NCBI RefSeq assembly: GCF_014642875.1
Contig: NZ_BMJC01000003.1
Location: 1 to 64,000, forward strand
Length of the DNA: 64,000 bases
Direction of reading: 5' to 3'
DNA from: Puia dinghuensis
GTDB lineage: Bacteria > Bacteroidota > Bacteroidia > Chitinophagales > Chitinophagaceae
Shown here: positions 26,171 through 35,350 of the stretch, one piece after another
Numbering within the stretch: position 1 is the first letter of the stretch
How the letters are laid out: every line of letters starts with the position of its first letter
The notes under the pieces: model-generated
Told to the model about the DNA's origin: nothing
The model's input: only the letters and a program-made list of their open reading frames with translations
The model's database searches: none
Position numbers and translations under genes: made by a program

Positions 26171-26671
26171 TCATTTCCCGGATAATGTTGCCAACAGATC
26201 TTCTAAATTGTTTATTGACATCTTAAATCCTTCTTCGAAGCCCATTTCAATCATTTTCTCCATGCGGGCAAGAGATTCATTATAAATAGTAATGCGCACG
26301 GTTGTCTTTCCGTTCTGTTCGCTAAAGGTGTAATCCCAATCAGAACCGGGTAATTCAGGGTTTTCGTCTTTGTCAGCAAAAGCATTAAACATTTTGAAAT
26401 TGGTTTTGGGGCTAATTGAAGTGTATTTCTGAATTCCCCAACGCTCTTGTCCTTCAGGGCTTATCATCGCATAAAATCTTCGTCCACCAACCTTGAAGTC
26501 CATAAATTTTGTCCTTGACGTCCATGGTTTAGCTGCCACCCATTGGTCAAGAATTTCTGGTTTGGTAAAAGCATCCCATACCAGTGAAAGGCCGGCATCA
26601 AACTCTCTGGTTATGAGTATCGTTTTTGTTGCTTTGTCTACGGTAAAATCAAATAGCAAACTGTTTGTCAT
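26171..26671 (-). CDS. SRPBCC (AHSA1-like) domain protein
   Basis: A 166-residue hydrophobic-ligand-binding fold protein: [31 protein letters not shown] near the N-terminus and a final amphipathic helix ([18 protein letters not shown]). Its start overlaps the ArsR gene stop by 4 bases, so the two are translationally coupled. ArsR-SRPBCC pairs are widespread in Bacteroidota, but their ligands are mostly unknown. Confidence 0.9.
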   Translation of the reverse strand: MTNSLLFDFTVDKATKTILITREFDAGLSLVWDAFTKPEILDQWVAAKPWTSRTKFMDFKVGGRRFYAMISPEGQERWGIQKYTSISPKTNFKMFNAFADKDENPELPGSDWDYTFSEQNGKTTVRITIYNESLARMEKMIEMGFEEGFKMSINNLEDLLATLSGK

Positions 26672-26988
26672 TTTTTCTTTTTTTTAATTGTTGATAATAT
26701 CTCGTCAAGTTGATTAAATTGAGTTTCCCAAATTTTCCTGAATTGGGCTAACCAATCGTCAAACTCTTGCATTTTTTTTGGATTAAAATGATAATAAATC
26801 TCTCTGCCAGATGGCTCAGGTTTAATCAATTCGCATTCTTGTAATACCTTAATATGCTTTGATACTGCCTGTCGGCTCATATCAAATTTTTCCGCCATTG
26901 CATTTGGCGTTAATGATTGAATAGCAATTAAAGTTAAAATAGCCCTCCGTGTTGGGTCAGCTATGGCTTGGAATATGTCTTGTTTCAT
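26668..26988 (-). CDS. ArsR-family transcriptional regulator
   Basis: A 106-residue winged-HTH repressor: [18 protein letters not shown], then [30 protein letters not shown] and [13 protein letters not shown]. Metal-binding cysteines of classic ArsR are absent, which fits the SRPBCC-associated subgroup. It is the first gene of the four-gene minus-strand operon and probably controls it. Confidence 0.92.
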   Translation of the reverse strand: MKQDIFQAIADPTRRAILTLIAIQSLTPNAMAEKFDMSRQAVSKHIKVLQECELIKPEPSGREIYYHFNPKKMQEFDDWLAQFRKIWETQFNQLDEILSTIKKKKK

Positions 26989-27292
26989 TTTTCAATACTT
27001 AATTACGCAACCTTCAGGTTGCAAATATATATGCAACTTTTGAGTTGCGCAAATTTATATGCAATTATTTTTGTCGAGGTAAAATGTCGGGAAGTTTTAG
27101 TTGTTGTCGGAGGGATTGTTGCAATCCCACCCGATCCGACCTCCATTTTAAGCAAAAAACGAGTCTCCCGCCGAATTGATGGTGTGGCACATTGTGGCAC
27201 GTTTTCCAGCCCCCACTTGCTAAAGATTTCCTGAAATTGAAGGTATTATGAATCCCCTGATATAGGTAATCTGTTGCACAAACCGCTCGAAA

Positions 27293-27320
27293 TGTTCGAA
27301 CCAATTCCCCGACAGGGTAC
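27293..27320 (+). repeat. degenerate tRNA-Glu 3'-end relic 2
   Basis: TGTTCGAACCAATTCCCC followed by GACAGGGTAC. It matches the relic at 30066-30093 at 25 of 28 positions and resembles the tRNA-Glu T-loop and acceptor end. A hairpin terminator follows 24 bases later, the layout expected of a tRNA 3' end plus its terminator. Confidence 0.6.
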
Positions 27321-27344
27321 ACGCAATTTGTGGCACAGATTTTT

Positions 27345-27373
27345 GAAGGCCATCTCTTATAGAGGTGGCCTTC
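27345..27373 (+). terminator. hairpin behind relic 2
   Basis: GAAGGCCATCTC and GAGGTGGCCTTC pair over 12 positions (one G-T) around TTATA. The left arm is identical to the left arm of the hairpin at 35315-35345, hinting at a common origin. Confidence 0.65.
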
Positions 27374-27616
27374 TCGCTTTATTATCAATTTTATACAAAC
27401 ACCATTTTTTCAGATCAAGCAAATTCGTGTGCCACATTTACCCGCCAACTATTGTCTCCAACAATAACCCACTCCGCTAAAAACATACAGGTGCTGTATC
27501 AGAATCGTGCACCACTCAAAACGGGGGATAACTCAAAATGTTGACCTACATCCATTTAGAGAACGGTATTCTTTTGGGGGGATTTCCAAATTAATCGTAA
27601 TTTCCAAAATATAGGT

Positions 27617-28408
27617 ATGAAAAGAATTGTTCCCCTTCTTACGCTATTAATAAGCATTCATTTCTCACAGGCGCAGGATTTCAGCGCATATAAGAAAGAA
27701 TTATTTATTCGGGGAGCAGATACATTGCGCTACCGGATTTTATATCCCGAAAACTATAAAAGAGAAATAGCCTACCCTTTAATTGTTTTCCTGCATGGCG
27801 GCGGCGATAGGGGAAATGATAATGAACACCAGCTCGAGTTCGGCGGCACGCTGTTCTTAAGAGACACCTTGCGAAAACGATTCCCGGCCATTGTTGTTTT
27901 CCCACAATGCCCTCGGGATAGTTCTTGGAGCAGGTTTACGAAAATGACGGATACGACGGCAGCGGACGTGCGGAACCGCTCATTAAACACATACGATCTT
28001 ACCACTCCCGAGCGTTTGGTAAAGTTATTAATGGATAGCCTGGTTCGAAACAGGATCGCTGATAAAAAGAGAATTTATCTCGGCGGCAATTCACTTGGCG
28101 GTTTCGGAACCTATGATTTGGCGATTCATTATCCGAATTATTTTGCAGCGGTATTTCCGATTGTCGCGCAGGCCAACGTAAAAGTGTATACTGAAAAAGC
28201 GGCTGGAGTCCCCATTTGGATCTTTCATGGGGCGCTTGATGAAATTATCGATCCCCAGCCCGATAGGGATTTAATCAAGGCTTTACAAGCCGTTGGCGCG
28301 AAGAATGCGAAGTATACTGAATATCCAAACGCCAACCACAAGAGTGGTGCAAACAGTGCATTTGCAGAACCAGGGCTGCTTCCATGGATATTTTCGTTTA
28401 AAAAATAG
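27617..28408 (+). CDS. secreted esterase/prolyl-oligopeptidase-type alpha/beta hydrolase
   Basis: A 263-residue protein with a signal peptide (about 1-19, ending HFSQAQ). The catalytic triad is visible: Ser in LGGNSLGGFGT, Asp in WIFHGALDEIIDP and His in PNANHKSG. The oxyanion part is IVFLHGGGDRGND. This layout matches single-domain PHB-depolymerase or feruloyl-esterase-like hydrolases. The substrate is unknown. It stands alone in the island, between two tRNA-end relics. Confidence 0.87.
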   Translation: MKRIVPLLTLLISIHFSQAQDFSAYKKELFIRGADTLRYRILYPENYKREIAYPLIVFLHGGGDRGNDNEHQLEFGGTLFLRDTLRKRFPAIVVFPQCPRDSSWSRFTKMTDTTAADVRNRSLNTYDLTTPERLVKLLMDSLVRNRIADKKRIYLGGNSLGGFGTYDLAIHYPNYFAAVFPIVAQANVKVYTEKAAGVPIWIFHGALDEIIDPQPDRDLIKALQAVGAKNAKYTEYPNANHKSGANSAFAEPGLLPWIFSFKK

Positions 28409-28701
28409 AGTATGGTCACATTTTGCTTTGAGATTCTGACATCTCGTGACAAACTGAACTTAAGCCAGTCGGCGAGTACTTCGAACACCTTAAGAGATCA
28501 AAATATTGCAACATCGTAGGAGGGAATAACCTACTTCTCAGTAAAATTTTGAAGGTCGCGCCAGGAGGTGTCCGATAGTGAACAGAAAGTGTGCGCTTAT
28601 CATGCAGCTTCTTTTACCTGCTATTGAATAATTCATTGTGCAACAATCAAAAATGATATTGGCTCCTTTGTTGTTCTCAAAGAAAATAACTCTTTTGTCA
28701 C
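28409..28701. other. intergenic region
   Basis: About 290 bases. TTCGAACACCTT near 28478 recurs near 29936 and could be another eroded attachment-site trace. Nothing else supportable is seen. Confidence 0.4.
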
Positions 28702-29889
28702 ATGAAGAATTTGCGATTTTATCATTTCGGTTTGTTATGCATAGTAACAATGGTGATAAGTTCATGCACGCGGTCGCCAAAAGCAAATGAGCCCATACCG
28801 GTTGGCTTCTTGCCAGAGAATATAAGAACGGTTGATAACCTCGTGGCCGCTTTTATGAATAAGTATAATATTCCAGGACTGTCGTTCACCATTGCCAGAA
28901 ATGACAGCATTAAAATTAAGCGGTGTTACGGCTATGCCGATAAAGAAACGAAGGAATTGATGAACCCCGGCAACTGTTTTCGGATTGCCAGTATCAGCAA
29001 GACCTTTACTACTACGGCCATCATGAAATTAGTCGAACAAGGTAAATTGCACCTTCAGGATAAGGTCTTCGGGCCAGGCGCAATTCTCGGAACTACTTAC
29101 GGAACTTATCCTTACAAAAGATGGGTAGAGGAAATTACGGTGGAGCATTTATTGGAGCATTTGGGCGGTGGGTGGGCCGATTTTGGTAATCATAACATGA
29201 AGGACCAGAGTAATGATCGGGATCCCGTGTTTCTGCATCGTGAGATGGACCTGGATGCGTTGATCAGTTGGGCAGTCGGTAATCAGCCGCTTAAGCATGA
29301 GCCGGGCACGCACTTCCAATACTCTAATTTCGGGTTTGATCTGCTGGGTCGGGTGATCGAAAAGGTAACAGGGATGAAATACGAAGAATTTGTTCGTAGA
29401 ACCGTATTGCAGCCTTGCGGAATAACGGATATGCAGATGGGTGGCAATACCCTTGCAGATCGGTTGCCGGGAGAAGTGCACTATTATGACAGTCAGAATG
29501 ATCCCTACACCTTGTTTGATGCGCGCAGATTGTATTCGAACGGAGGATGGATAGCCACGCCGACTGACCTGGTTAAATTCATCATGCGGGTGGATAAATT
29601 TCCACAAAAGGCAGATATTTTGGAACGGGCCACACTGGACACGATGTTCTCGCCACCCGCGTTTAACCCGGACTACGCCAAGGGATGGTTTGTAAACAAA
29701 TACGGCGATTACTCTCATGGTGGCGGCTTTCCGGGACTACAGTCCCTGGTGGTCAGGACGCATGATGGCTTTTGTGGGTCCGTGATCGTGAATACACGGT
29801 CCTATAAAGCCGTTTTCGGCAAGAAGTTGGATGAGTTAATGTGGCAGATACTGCAGGCAATAAGCTACTGGCCGAATGGCGAAATATAG
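28702..29889 (+). CDS. serine hydrolase lipoprotein (beta-lactamase fold)
   Basis: A 395-residue protein with a lipoprotein signal ending in VISSC (Cys22). The penicillin-binding/beta-lactamase fold shows SxxK in IASISKTF, YxN in FQYSNFGFD and HGGG in YSHGGGFPG. It is probably an envelope-anchored peptidase or esterase. It is only distantly similar to the serine hydrolase at 11410-13239 and lacks that protein's C-terminal domain. It lies between relics 2 and 3. Confidence 0.88.
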   Translation: MKNLRFYHFGLLCIVTMVISSCTRSPKANEPIPVGFLPENIRTVDNLVAAFMNKYNIPGLSFTIARNDSIKIKRCYGYADKETKELMNPGNCFRIASISKTFTTTAIMKLVEQGKLHLQDKVFGPGAILGTTYGTYPYKRWVEEITVEHLLEHLGGGWADFGNHNMKDQSNDRDPVFLHREMDLDALISWAVGNQPLKHEPGTHFQYSNFGFDLLGRVIEKVTGMKYEEFVRRTVLQPCGITDMQMGGNTLADRLPGEVHYYDSQNDPYTLFDARRLYSNGGWIATPTDLVKFIMRVDKFPQKADILERATLDTMFSPPAFNPDYAKGWFVNKYGDYSHGGGFPGLQSLVVRTHDGFCGSVIVNTRSYKAVFGKKLDELMWQILQAISYWPNGEI

Positions 29890-30065
29890 CGGAAAATAGC
29901 CGATGGGCTATTGCCTCATCGCCCGTCGAGGAATTCGAACACCTTTGGTACGCCAGACGTGGCACGCAATCCGTCCATGAGTTCGCATTATTATTTATTT
30001 GCTATCGCAAACCCGGCAATCTATAGCGACTTATAAAAAGCAAACTTTCAACAAATTTCGAAAAG

Positions 30066-30093
30066 TGTTCGATCCAGTTCCCCGACACGGTAC
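30066..30093 (+). repeat. degenerate tRNA-Glu 3'-end relic 3
   Basis: TGTTCGATCCAGTTCCCC followed by GACACGGTAC. Its last 15 bases match the tRNA-Glu end (TCCCCTACGCGGTAC) at 13 positions, and it matches relic 2 at 25 of 28. A terminator hairpin begins 9 bases later. Confidence 0.6.
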
Positions 30094-30101
30094 CATATGG
30101 G

Positions 30102-30130
30102 AATGCTCTGAATATTCGGAGCATTTTTCT
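30102..30130 (+). terminator. rho-independent terminator behind relic 3
   Basis: AATGCTC and GAGCATT, with GAAT/ATTC pairing inside, form a long stem followed by TTTTTCTTTT. It is oriented to stop plus-strand transcripts, as expected behind a tRNA 3' end. Confidence 0.75.
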
Positions 30131-30237
30131 TTTAAAGGATCGCTGAAACCGGCCACTGGCCAGCACATCCAGAGAACGACCTCTTTGATCAGGATGTCTC
30201 GATAAAGTTCTTCCCTTCTAAAAAAATGAAAGTAAAA

Positions 30238-30265
30238 GGCCGCCTCAATTTACTTTGAGACGGCC
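30238..30265 (-). terminator. terminator of the susCD transcript
   Basis: GGCCGCCTCAA and TTGAGACGGCC pair with one mismatch. On the minus strand T-rich sequence follows. It lies 30 bases beyond the SusD stop codon. Confidence 0.75.
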
Positions 30266-30294
30266 TCATGAAGATCATTTACAGACTTCTATTT

Positions 30295-32055
30295 CTAATA
30301 GCCAGTATTCTGCGTAAATAACTTTGAAGCATCCATTGTAGACTGGGGAATGGGGTAAATACGGCGGAAAGGCTGAGATACGGGTTTTGTCGTACCTGCT
30401 GCCTCGAAGGTGCCGAAGCGGATCGAAGCTTTTCTTCTGTACTGTTCCCAATACATTTCAAACCCGGTTTCATTGTAGAGCGTTGGCATGTCAATAGAAG
30501 TAAGCGCTGTTCCGGGAGCATTGGCATAGAGCGCCTCACGCGTCCGGCTGGTACGCAGGGCATTAACATCAGCCAAAGCCTGCGTGGTTTGGCCTTTGCG
30601 TAAATAAGCTTCTGCGCGCATACAATACATACCGCCAAGACGATACATCGGAATAGCGCAATTGCTTCTACTGTTAAGGCCTGTCGGATCAAACTCAAAT
30701 TTGAATGGCCGGACACCGCGATTGATCTCCAGCTGGGTGAATACTCCCTGAGTGGGATCGTCAAAATTAAGATCGGGTGTAAAGTTCATCAGTTGGGTGG
30801 GCGCCTTTTCGCAATACAGCATATTTACTTTGATACGTCCGTCGGGTGTACGTTGATAGTCAGTAGATCCCGAGAGGCTTGGTCCATACTGTTGACCAAC
30901 CTGCAAACCGCGGTTGTAATGGAACCAGGGCAATGTAGCACCTCCCACTACAGCAGTGGTAACCGGTACGCTAACATCAGTACCGTCGTTCATAAACCAG
31001 GTGCCATCGGCGTATTGATAATGCCTTTGAAAGCGCGGATCGTTATGATTGTTATCCCACGTATGATAAAACTCGGGGGTAATACAGGAGGCATTGGTAC
31101 CCCGGTTGGCCGGAGTAGGTTTCTGATTCCTTTCCATAGGCATATAAGCAAAATTATTGCTGCTGCCGGTGAGGGTGCTCACATGCTGGGTTATTACAAA
31201 GATGAGCTCAGTTCCGTTCGAGTTCTGAATATCGAAATTGTGGAAAAAGTTGCTTTCCAGCTTAAATTGTCCCGACCCAATCAGATTGGAAGTGTAAGTG
31301 ATCACTTTATCCATGTCCGTTCCGTTGCCATCAACCGCTGCTTCACTAAAATTAAAACCGCTGGTATTATAACGGTCTTTGAACACAGCACGGTTAAGGT
31401 ACATATCCGCCAGCAGGGCATAAGCAGCCTGTTTGGTGAAACGCCCATTACCCGTATTATTCTGGCCGATGTTCGCCAGAGCAGGTATTAATGACTCCAC
31501 ATCTGTGATCAGACTGTCGATGGCTGTTGCTGCTTTTCTCACCTGCAGTGGAGCATTGGCTGAGCTGGGGTCGCGGTAAGGCGCCTGGCCAAACAGGTCT
31601 AAGGCATGAAAAGTGTATAGATCCAGCAGGGCTTTGGCTTCCGCCAGCAGCTGAGCCTTGTTGGGATCATTCGATTGGTTAACGCTGTTGATGGCAGTGA
31701 GCGATTCGGTGATACCGAGATTAAGGCTATTCCAGGTGTTGGTGATCATAGAATTAGTCCCATCCCAGGTGAATTCATGAATAGCGCGATAAATACCACC
31801 GTCACCCCAGTCGCTGCCACGTGTAGGCAATATCGCTTCGTTAGTTGAATATTCCTGCAGGGCAAATGTCTGGGCATGGTTTACAAATGTTCCATTGTCC
31901 ATTTGTCCGTATGCCGCGGCCAGCGAATTTTGAGGACTTGCACTACTGGAGCCCAGCACTTCATCAATTACCTGTTCTTTAAGTTTGGTACAGGCTGCCA
32001 TAGCCACTATAAGAAAAACGCAGGCTATTTTCAGTTTAAATGATTTCTTGTTCAT
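30295..32055 (-). CDS. SusD/RagB family nutrient-binding lipoprotein
   Basis: A 586-residue surface lipoprotein (signal ending VAMAAC, Cys21) that binds substrate and caps the SusC channel. Typical SusD parts are visible: N-terminal helices with LAEAKALLDLYTFHALDLFGQAPYRDPSS, NGRFTKQAAYALLADMYLNRA, and the C-terminal CAIPMYRLGGMYCMRAEAYLRKGQTTQALADVNALRTSR. It follows susC by 12 bases. No glycosidase, sulfatase or peptidase partner lies adjacent, so the ligand cannot be inferred. Confidence 0.95.
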   Translation of the reverse strand: MNKKSFKLKIACVFLIVAMAACTKLKEQVIDEVLGSSSASPQNSLAAAYGQMDNGTFVNHAQTFALQEYSTNEAILPTRGSDWGDGGIYRAIHEFTWDGTNSMITNTWNSLNLGITESLTAINSVNQSNDPNKAQLLAEAKALLDLYTFHALDLFGQAPYRDPSSANAPLQVRKAATAIDSLITDVESLIPALANIGQNNTGNGRFTKQAAYALLADMYLNRAVFKDRYNTSGFNFSEAAVDGNGTDMDKVITYTSNLIGSGQFKLESNFFHNFDIQNSNGTELIFVITQHVSTLTGSSNNFAYMPMERNQKPTPANRGTNASCITPEFYHTWDNNHNDPRFQRHYQYADGTWFMNDGTDVSVPVTTAVVGGATLPWFHYNRGLQVGQQYGPSLSGSTDYQRTPDGRIKVNMLYCEKAPTQLMNFTPDLNFDDPTQGVFTQLEINRGVRPFKFEFDPTGLNSRSNCAIPMYRLGGMYCMRAEAYLRKGQTTQALADVNALRTSRTREALYANAPGTALTSIDMPTLYNETGFEMYWEQYRRKASIRFGTFEAAGTTKPVSQPFRRIYPIPQSTMDASKLFTQNTGY

Positions 32056-32067
32056 ATTCCAAATGAT

Positions 32068-35049
32068 TTAAAATTTGATCGTTGCGCCTAACAGGAATGT
32101 TTTTGCCGCGGGATAGGTAGCATAATCAACACCCAGCGACTGGTTACCGTTTGCATTTTTGTCAGTATTCACCAAAGGATCGTAGCCGGAATACTTAGTG
32201 ATGGTAAACAGATTCTGAGCGCTTACATATAAGTTGAACGATTGCATCCAGGGGAGTTGTTTGAAAGTAAAGGTATTTCCCAAACGGAGATTGTTGAGAC
32301 GGAGGAAATCTGATTTCTCCAGGTACAGGGACGACACGGTTACCGGGTTGCCAAGGTTTGCGTGAGCATCGACATATTTTTTCAGCACGTTGCGGTCTGT
32401 TGACAGGTTGTTGATGTTCAGCTCGAGCGCGGTGTTGTTGAACAGGTACCCACCGGTTTGTCCAATGAAGGAAATCCCCAGATCAAGGGTCTTATAGCGT
32501 AGCAGGCTATTGAAGCCGAAGTTGAACGTCGGAATTGCCCCCTGAAAGATCTGCTTGTTCGCTGAGAATATATCCTTTCCATTTTGGTCGTAGCCCAGGT
32601 GGTTTAACATATAGAATGAGCCTGCCGCATAGCCATTTGTATAGATGTTTGCTGTTACACCGGAAAGCCCCGGACCTGAGATGCTACCAGAAAATAATTG
32701 GGAAACAGGAAGGCCTTTGATGGTGTTTTTCAGTGTAGATCCGTTTACATCAACAGTCAATGAGAGGTCTTTTCTGCTGATCAGCTGGGAACCCAGTGTA
32801 AGCTCAAAACCCTTGTTCACGATCTGGCCAGGCACATTCGCCCATACGGTACTGGTGGGGCTTAATGGTTGTGAAGGGATGTTCAGGATAGGATCTTTTG
32901 TGGTTTTGTTATAATACTCCAGTGAACCGTACAGTTTGTTCCTGAAGAGTTCGAAGTCAAGACCCACGTTGTATTGTTCAACAAGCTCCCACTTGAGATT
33001 GGGGTTGGCGGTACGGTTGACTACAAGTCCATTCACCAGGTTAGTGCCATCCAGGTAATATCCAGAGGCCGTTGATAAAGAATAGCTGGCCTGGGTAATT
33101 TTGTTGGGAACTTCCTGGTTACCGGTTTGTCCCCAGCTGGCACGCAGCTTCAGGCTCCTGATCGCGGAAACATTTTGAAGAAACGATTCGCGGGTAAGAT
33201 TCCAGCCCGCTGCAAAAGAGGGGAAGTAACCATATTTGTTATTGGCACCAAAACGGGTAGAACCGTCTGCACGCATAGATGCAGTAAGCAGAAACCGATT
33301 GTCGTAGTTGTAGTTCAAACGTCCGAAGTAAGATTGCAGCTCGTTCTCCTGAGCGTAACCGCTAGGGCTGATGGGCGTACCGGAATAACCCGGATTATAC
33401 ATGGGCGGTACACCTGCATTCTGTGCGGCAATGTTCTGCATACCGAAAGCCGTACCTGCGGCGTTGAACTTTTGATAGGAAAACCCACCTAATACTTCTA
33501 CCTGGTGTTTTTGAATAGCCAGATTATAGGTGAGGTAATGTTCCAGCAAAGTAGTCAAATATTTCAGGTCGTTTTGTACATATTCGCCCTGGGGGGTTCT
33601 GTCGGTAACGTTAGGGTATATGGTCGTATTACGCTCCGAAGTTGATTTATCGAGCCCCAAATTGAAACGGTAGGTCAATCCCGGTAACAAACGCAACGTG
33701 GCTTCCACATTGCCCAACACCCGGAAAGTATTGGTTCTGTCATCATATACGCTGAGCACGTATAGGGGATTGAACAACTGGATCATGTTGAAATTGGTGT
33801 ATTTGCCGGTAGAATCATATATAGTCCTGGTGGGATTGGCCATCAGGGCGTACATCATAAACTGTCCGTCTGACCCGGCAGTATTTCCGTTGGGTATACC
33901 ACTTTCATCGATATTGCTGGCGGTCAGGTTCATTTTAACGATCAACCGCTTGTTGTCGAAGAACGATTCTTCGGCATTCAACCTGGCGGTCGTCCTATTG
34001 AAGTCGCTATTCTTTACAATACCATTCTGATCGAGGCGGGAAAGCGATGCATTAAAGCTGCCTGTAGCAGTAGTTTTCGCAAACGACAGGTTGTGGTTTT
34101 GTATAAAGCCATTGCGGAAGATCGCATCCTGCCAGTCAGTATTGCCACCGTGATCGAAAGTCGGACTGGGCAGTGCCTTCCGGTATTCTGAAGCAGTCAG
34201 CACCCTGATCTTCCTGATAACAGAAGAGGTACCCACATAGGTATCGTAGGTTAATGAGGGATCGCCCTTTTTACCACGTTTGGTAGTAATGAGCACTACG
34301 CCATTAGAACCCCTGGCGCCATAGATGGCCGCAGCAGAAGCGTCTTTCAATACAGTGATGGTCTCGATATCACTCGTATTCAGAAAGTTGAGTGGATTCT
34401 TGGCATCCGTGCTACCCATACCCAGATCGGGGCTGCCTGCGCTGACGTTATCATTGCTGAGGGGTACGCCATCTACCACGAAAAGCGGTGTGCTGCCGCT
34501 GCGGATAGAACCCACACCACGGATGAATACATCAACACCCGCACCGGGCTCACCACTTGATTGCGCGATACGTACGCCTGACACTTTACCCTGAAGCATG
34601 TTGTCTGCAGAAATGGTAACCCCTTGCCGTATATTATCAGCCTTCAACTGAACCAACGCACCGGTTAAATCAGACTTTCTACGACTCCCATAACCTATAA
34701 CTACCGCCTCTCCGAGCTGGCTGTTGCCAATTGTCATGGTCACCTTCAAGGATGTGCCGCTGACTGTTACTTCCTGATCGCTGTAGCCAACAACAGTGAT
34801 CATGAGTTTTTCGCCATCGGTTGCAGGCAGGGTAAATTCTCCCTTTTCATTGGTTGTTGTCATTTGTTTGGTGGAAAGTGATTTAACTGTGGCGCCGGCA
34901 ATAGGTGTGCCATCCGGGCCAATCACTGTTCCTTTAACAGGCTCCCCTGAGGCAACCTGGTGATACATGTAATGGTCTGGCATATTAGCCCGGGAAAAGC
35001 TAATGCACGATAACCATACTCCTACCATAAGCAGAAATCGAATGTTCAT
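32068..35049 (-). CDS. SusC/RagA family TonB-linked outer-membrane transporter
   Basis: A protein of about 993 residues (start chosen at the Met before NIRFLLMVGVWLSC, giving a normal signal peptide; the frame is open to 35085). A carboxypeptidase-like beta-sandwich domain (about 40-115: VKGTVIGPDGTPIAGATVKS) precedes the plug (about 120-240, with GSRRKSDLTGALVQ and AAAIYGARGSNGVVLITTKRG) and the beta-barrel. It transports ligands captured by the adjacent SusD using TonB energy. No anti-sigma/ECF pair is adjacent. Confidence 0.95.
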   Translation of the reverse strand: MNIRFLLMVGVWLSCISFSRANMPDHYMYHQVASGEPVKGTVIGPDGTPIAGATVKSLSTKQMTTTNEKGEFTLPATDGEKLMITVVGYSDQEVTVSGTSLKVTMTIGNSQLGEAVVIGYGSRRKSDLTGALVQLKADNIRQGVTISADNMLQGKVSGVRIAQSSGEPGAGVDVFIRGVGSIRSGSTPLFVVDGVPLSNDNVSAGSPDLGMGSTDAKNPLNFLNTSDIETITVLKDASAAAIYGARGSNGVVLITTKRGKKGDPSLTYDTYVGTSSVIRKIRVLTASEYRKALPSPTFDHGGNTDWQDAIFRNGFIQNHNLSFAKTTATGSFNASLSRLDQNGIVKNSDFNRTTARLNAEESFFDNKRLIVKMNLTASNIDESGIPNGNTAGSDGQFMMYALMANPTRTIYDSTGKYTNFNMIQLFNPLYVLSVYDDRTNTFRVLGNVEATLRLLPGLTYRFNLGLDKSTSERNTTIYPNVTDRTPQGEYVQNDLKYLTTLLEHYLTYNLAIQKHQVEVLGGFSYQKFNAAGTAFGMQNIAAQNAGVPPMYNPGYSGTPISPSGYAQENELQSYFGRLNYNYDNRFLLTASMRADGSTRFGANNKYGYFPSFAAGWNLTRESFLQNVSAIRSLKLRASWGQTGNQEVPNKITQASYSLSTASGYYLDGTNLVNGLVVNRTANPNLKWELVEQYNVGLDFELFRNKLYGSLEYYNKTTKDPILNIPSQPLSPTSTVWANVPGQIVNKGFELTLGSQLISRKDLSLTVDVNGSTLKNTIKGLPVSQLFSGSISGPGLSGVTANIYTNGYAAGSFYMLNHLGYDQNGKDIFSANKQIFQGAIPTFNFGFNSLLRYKTLDLGISFIGQTGGYLFNNTALELNINNLSTDRNVLKKYVDAHANLGNPVTVSSLYLEKSDFLRLNNLRLGNTFTFKQLPWMQSFNLYVSAQNLFTITKYSGYDPLVNTDKNANGNQSLGVDYATYPAAKTFLLGATIKF

Positions 35050-35350
35050 ACGTATACGTGTTTTAAGTATTTGGTTAAAAAACAATTTGATATATATAGA
35101 ATAACTGTCTGTCGATATCTTTCGATGGCATACGAGTTGGTTTCTGTATGCGCATACACAAAATGGCCTTTGAACCCCTAGTGAGTAACAATTTGGTAAT
35201 ATAGGCTAGAAAAGAAGGTGTGTACGGGTAGCAGCATGGCAACCCGAAGCTGCTGACCTCGGGCTTGATTGCAAGTCGCCGAAGAAAACAGCAGAAAAAG
35301 AGTGGAAGATCATAGAAGGCCATCTCTTGACGAGATGGCCTTTTTATTTC
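35050..35350. other. susC upstream region
   Basis: About 300 bases between susC and the permease gene. No protein gene is seen. It must hold the susC promoter on the minus strand, though I found no clean consensus. Around 35220-35310 there are GC-rich inverted segments ahead of a terminator-like hairpin. Confidence 0.5.
35315..35345. terminator. terminator hairpin behind the permease gene
   Basis: AAGGCCATCTC and GAGATGGCCTT form a perfect 11-bp stem with a 5-base loop, followed on the plus strand by TTTTTATTT. It lies between the permease stop and the susC promoter region and may act in both directions. Confidence 0.75.

Larger units (their letters stand above)
26989..27616. other. intergenic region with insertion scars
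   Basis: About 630 bases with no credible gene. A 107-codon minus-strand frame lacks domain character and spans the hairpin, so it is rejected. The region contains a tRNA-end-like relic and the hairpin behind it, listed separately. Confidence 0.6.
29890..30294. other. intergenic region with insertion scars
   Basis: About 400 bases without a credible gene. It contains tRNA-end relic 3, a hairpin directly behind it and the susCD terminator. A shortened TTCGA-to-GGTAC segment near 29936 may be one more relic. Confidence 0.55.

Noticed and set aside
27065-27388. 107-codon minus-strand frame
   Set aside because: It runs through a tRNA-end relic and a terminator hairpin and matches no family I know.
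30295-35085. Polysaccharide utilisation locus
   Set aside because: Only SusC and SusD are present. No carbohydrate-active enzyme or dedicated regulator is adjacent, so a glycan function cannot be claimed.
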